Assembly: GCF_044383835.1 (NCBI RefSeq)
Contig: NZ_JBISEP010000012.1
Location: 1 to 64,000, forward strand
From: Paraliobacillus sp044383835
GTDB taxonomy: Bacteria > Bacillota > Bacilli > Bacillales > Amphibacillaceae
DNA length: 64,000 nt
Reading direction: 5' to 3'
This document shows, piece by piece, positions 61,886 through 64,000 of this stretch. The notes beneath the pieces are model-generated. The model searched no databases. It was not told the origin of the DNA and saw only the letters and a list, made by a program, of their open reading frames with translations. The translations under genes and the position numbers were made by a program. The number at the start of each line of letters is the position of its first letter. The first letter of the stretch is position 1.

Positions 61886-62920
61886 TTATTGGATTTCCTG
61901 TTTAATTTTTTCCATTGCCTCATTGACATGCTGTGCTTTAATAAATGTTTGTTGGCTGGCTGGATAAGCTGAAGCATAATCGTAACGTGGATCATAATAA
62001 TTCACTAACAGTAATTCAACTGCCGTTTCAAACGCATTATCCTCTAGGCATTGTTCAATTTCTTTGGCAATCGGTGTATGAATTCGTCGCTTTAAATGCG
62101 CAAAAGCTTCCGTGAATTTTTCAGGACTATTCCATGGCTGGTAATCTTCTAAAATATGTGCGATCCGTTGTTCGATTGGTAGTTCAATAAACAGTTGTCT
62201 ACTTGCTTCTTTCTTTTGATAGAGCTTTTCTGGTAGTGATACCTTACCGATTCGTTTGCTTTCACCTTCAATTAAAATAAAAGGTTCATGCTGATAGGCA
62301 AGTAATTTTTCTAGTAATAAAAAGTCAAATGTCCGTTGATTTGTTGGCTCTAACCCGATTTGACCAAAAATAGAGCCGCGGTGTCCGGCCATTTGTTCAA
62401 GATTAATAACGGGATATCCTTGGCTAGCCAGCTTTTCTAGAATAATCGTTTTCCCATTTCCCGTATGTCCATTCAACACAATAAGCTCAGGTAAAAAGTC
62501 TAAAGTATTTAATAGACCAACTGTCCATTCCCGGTATGCACGGATGCCTCCTGTTAAGCGGCTGACCTGCATCCCCATGAGATCGACCATAGTCGCTGCT
62601 GTTTTACTACGCATGCCACCGCGCCAGCAGAAAACGGTAATCGGTGTATTGATTTGTTGAAAAGCTGCAATAAAGTCAGGTAGCTTTTTTGAAAAAAGGG
62701 TAAGTCCTGTTTGTTTGGCTGCCTCGGGACTTTCTTGTTTATATACCGTTCCGATCTCCGCGCGTTCCTCATTTGAAAAGAGAGGGATGTTAATACTTCC
62801 TGGAATAGTTGATTCCTCGAATTCCTTCGGTGACCGAACATCAACAAACGTAAGTTTTTGCGTGGTCTTTTTTTGATATAGCGCTTCTGGTTTTATTTCT
62901 TCAAACATAACTAATTTCAC
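61886..62920 (-). CDS. selU: tRNA 2-selenouridine synthase
   Basis: 344 residues. N-terminal rhodanese domain (about 10-130) with catalytic Cys in FCWRGGMRS (about residue 98) and a P-loop domain (about 140-344; NGHTGNGKTIIL is the Walker A). It replaces sulfur by selenium at the wobble uridine of tRNAs for Lys, Glu and Gln, through a geranylated intermediate, using selenophosphate from SelD. It lies 3 nt after selD in the same operon. Confidence 0.93.
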   Translation of the reverse strand: MKLVMFEEIKPEALYQKKTTQKLTFVDVRSPKEFEESTIPGSINIPLFSNEERAEIGTVYKQESPEAAKQTGLTLFSKKLPDFIAAFQQINTPITVFCWRGGMRSKTAATMVDLMGMQVSRLTGGIRAYREWTVGLLNTLDFLPELIVLNGHTGNGKTIILEKLASQGYPVINLEQMAGHRGSIFGQIGLEPTNQRTFDFLLLEKLLAYQHEPFILIEGESKRIGKVSLPEKLYQKKEASRQLFIELPIEQRIAHILEDYQPWNSPEKFTEAFAHLKRRIHTPIAKEIEQCLEDNAFETAVELLLVNYYDPRYDYASAYPASQQTFIKAQHVNEAMEKIKQEIQ

Positions 62921-62923
62921 TTC

Positions 62924-63967
62924 CTATTTTACTTGAATGTGACCTGCATTTCCTGTTGTGATTTCACCAATCTGTGTTGCTTCGATACCGTTTTGGTGTA
63001 GCTCGTCAAGAAGTGCATTGGCATCCTCTTTAGAAACCGCTAATAGTAATCCACCTGACGTTACAGCATCTGCAAGCATCCATTGATTGATTTGATCGAA
63101 CTGTTCTGAAAAAGTAACATTTTCCTTCACATGATCTAAATTATTTTTCGTACCTCCAGGGACTGCGCCAGCTTCTGCTAGTTCACGAACTCTAGGGAGC
63201 ATGGGAATATCATTGTAATTAAGTGTAATTTCTTTTTTGCTTTCTTGTGCCATTTCTGTTGCATGCCCAAGTAAGCCAAAGCCAGTAACATCGGTACAAG
63301 CATGAACGTTATATTTTTGCATAATTTCTGAAGCGGATTTATTCAAAGTAGCCATCACTTTAGTAACGGTTGCTATTTCTTTTTCAGTCAATAGATTTCT
63401 CTTGAGCGATGTCGTATAAATTCCGACCCCAATAGGCTTTGTTAGAATTAATTGATCACCAACCTGAGCTCCTGTGTTAGTTTTGATGTTATCAGGATGC
63501 ACAGTTCCGGTCACTGCTAAACCGAACTTTGGTTCTTGATCATCGATAGAATGACCACCAACTAAGGTAACGCCAGCTTCTTGGAGCTTATCACTTGCTC
63601 CTCGTAAAATAGCAGAGAGAATCGATTTATCTAACTTCACGATTGGAAATGCGACAATATTTAAAGCGGTAATTGGTGTTCCGCCCATCGCGTACACATC
63701 GCTGATTGCATTAGCGGCTGCAATTTGTCCGAAATCGTAAGGGTCATCAACAATTGGTGTGAAAAAATCAACTGTTTGGACAAGCGCTGTGGTGTCATTT
63801 AATTTGTAAACACCAGCATCATCTCCTGTTTCAAGACCAACAATTAGATTAGGGTTTTTCGTAGTTGGAGGAAGTTGGCGGAGCACTTGATCAAGATCAG
63901 CGGGGCCAATTTTGCAACCGCATCCTCCCTTTGAAGTCAATGTAGTGAGTTTAATCGTTTCTGACAT
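62924..63967 (-). CDS. selD: Selenide, water dikinase
   Basis: 347 residues. The N-terminal active-site motif GGCGCK has Cys16/Cys18 (no selenocysteine TGA), followed by the ATP-binding GDDAGVY, AISDVYAMGG and AGGHS-like VGGHSIDD motifs, and ACTDVTGFGLLGH. It makes selenophosphate from selenide and ATP. Downstream partner is selU; no selA or selB occurs in the window, so at least tRNA selenation is served. AAGGATGA ribosome site. Confidence 0.95.
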   Translation of the reverse strand: MSETIKLTTLTSKGGCGCKIGPADLDQVLRQLPPTTKNPNLIVGLETGDDAGVYKLNDTTALVQTVDFFTPIVDDPYDFGQIAAANAISDVYAMGGTPITALNIVAFPIVKLDKSILSAILRGASDKLQEAGVTLVGGHSIDDQEPKFGLAVTGTVHPDNIKTNTGAQVGDQLILTKPIGVGIYTTSLKRNLLTEKEIATVTKVMATLNKSASEIMQKYNVHACTDVTGFGLLGHATEMAQESKKEITLNYNDIPMLPRVRELAEAGAVPGGTKNNLDHVKENVTFSEQFDQINQWMLADAVTSGGLLLAVSKEDANALLDELHQNGIEATQIGEITTGNAGHIQVK

Positions 63968-64000
63968 GTTCGTTCATCCTTTTTTTAATTTACTGTGATC

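Overview
This is a low-GC Firmicutes chromosome segment, most likely from Bacillaceae. The evidence is AT-rich intergenic DNA, strong GGAGG-type ribosome binding sites, TTG and GTG starts, Zur boxes, a PyrR attenuator, and genes resembling Bacillus/Listeria families. A halophilic or alkaliphilic genus such as Gracilibacillus or Oceanobacillus would fit, but that is inference. No rRNA, tRNA or CRISPR array was seen.

Layout. 1-3.4 kb: a perfect 40-bp palindrome, an OsmC peroxidase, a lipoyl-domain dihydrolipoyl dehydrogenase and a MarR regulator with N-terminal cysteines; this looks like a lipoyl-driven peroxide defence unit. 3.6-8.1 kb: a GntR repressor divergent from a PTS operon (GH4 6-phospho-glucosidase of the CDMP type, ChbG/YdjC deacetylase, EIICB), with four helically phased repeats over the promoter. 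8.2-15.9 kb: a complete four-gene Wadjet (JetD-A-B-C) SMC-type plasmid-defence operon. 15.9-19.6 kb: a secreted triple-repeat acidic protein divergent from an OmpR/histidine kinase/PepSY operon. 19.7-19.9 kb: a decayed copy of the PTS EIIB tail and its terminator.

20.0-49.4 kb: a large polysaccharide locus that I read as a beta-1,2-glucan (sophoro-oligosaccharide) utilisation system. It holds a LacI regulator, two GH35 genes (the second broken), a lipoprotein solute-binding protein (SBP), a 977-aa lectin-SBP fusion, two permease pairs with no ATPase, an NHL-TPR-Yip1 membrane protein, a DUF5696 protein, a cytoplasmic GH144-type glucanase, a GH3 beta-glucosidase, a GH94 1,2-beta-oligoglucan phosphorylase, a GH13 alpha-glucosidase, an esterase and a membrane-anchored PF10091 glucanase. 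In the proposed scheme the anchored glucanase cuts the polymer, SBPs and permeases import oligosaccharides, and cytoplasmic GH144, GH35, GH94 and GH3 enzymes reduce them to glucose and glucose-1-phosphate. The palindrome TTGAAACGTTTCAA occurs upstream of lacI, upstream of GH3 and inside the first GH35 gene.

49.4-51.1 kb: remnants, a Bacillaceae-type intergenic repeat, and a small DUF2089 regulator with two paralogous mini membrane proteins. 51.1-52.6 kb: a Zur-controlled zinc-starvation operon (zinc-free S14 and a zinc-binding lipoprotein). 52.7-55.5 kb: codBA behind a PyrR attenuator. 55.5-60.6 kb: a minus-strand ECF sigma/membrane protein/ABC exporter island flanked by two near-identical 40-nt terminators. 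60.9-64 kb: a DMT transporter and selD-selU for tRNA selenation.

The strongest candidate for something not functionally described is the conserved-looking block within the glucan locus: lectin-SBP fusion, NHL-TPR-Yip1 protein, DUF5696 protein and a second permease pair. The secreted-repeat/two-component/PepSY module is the second candidate.
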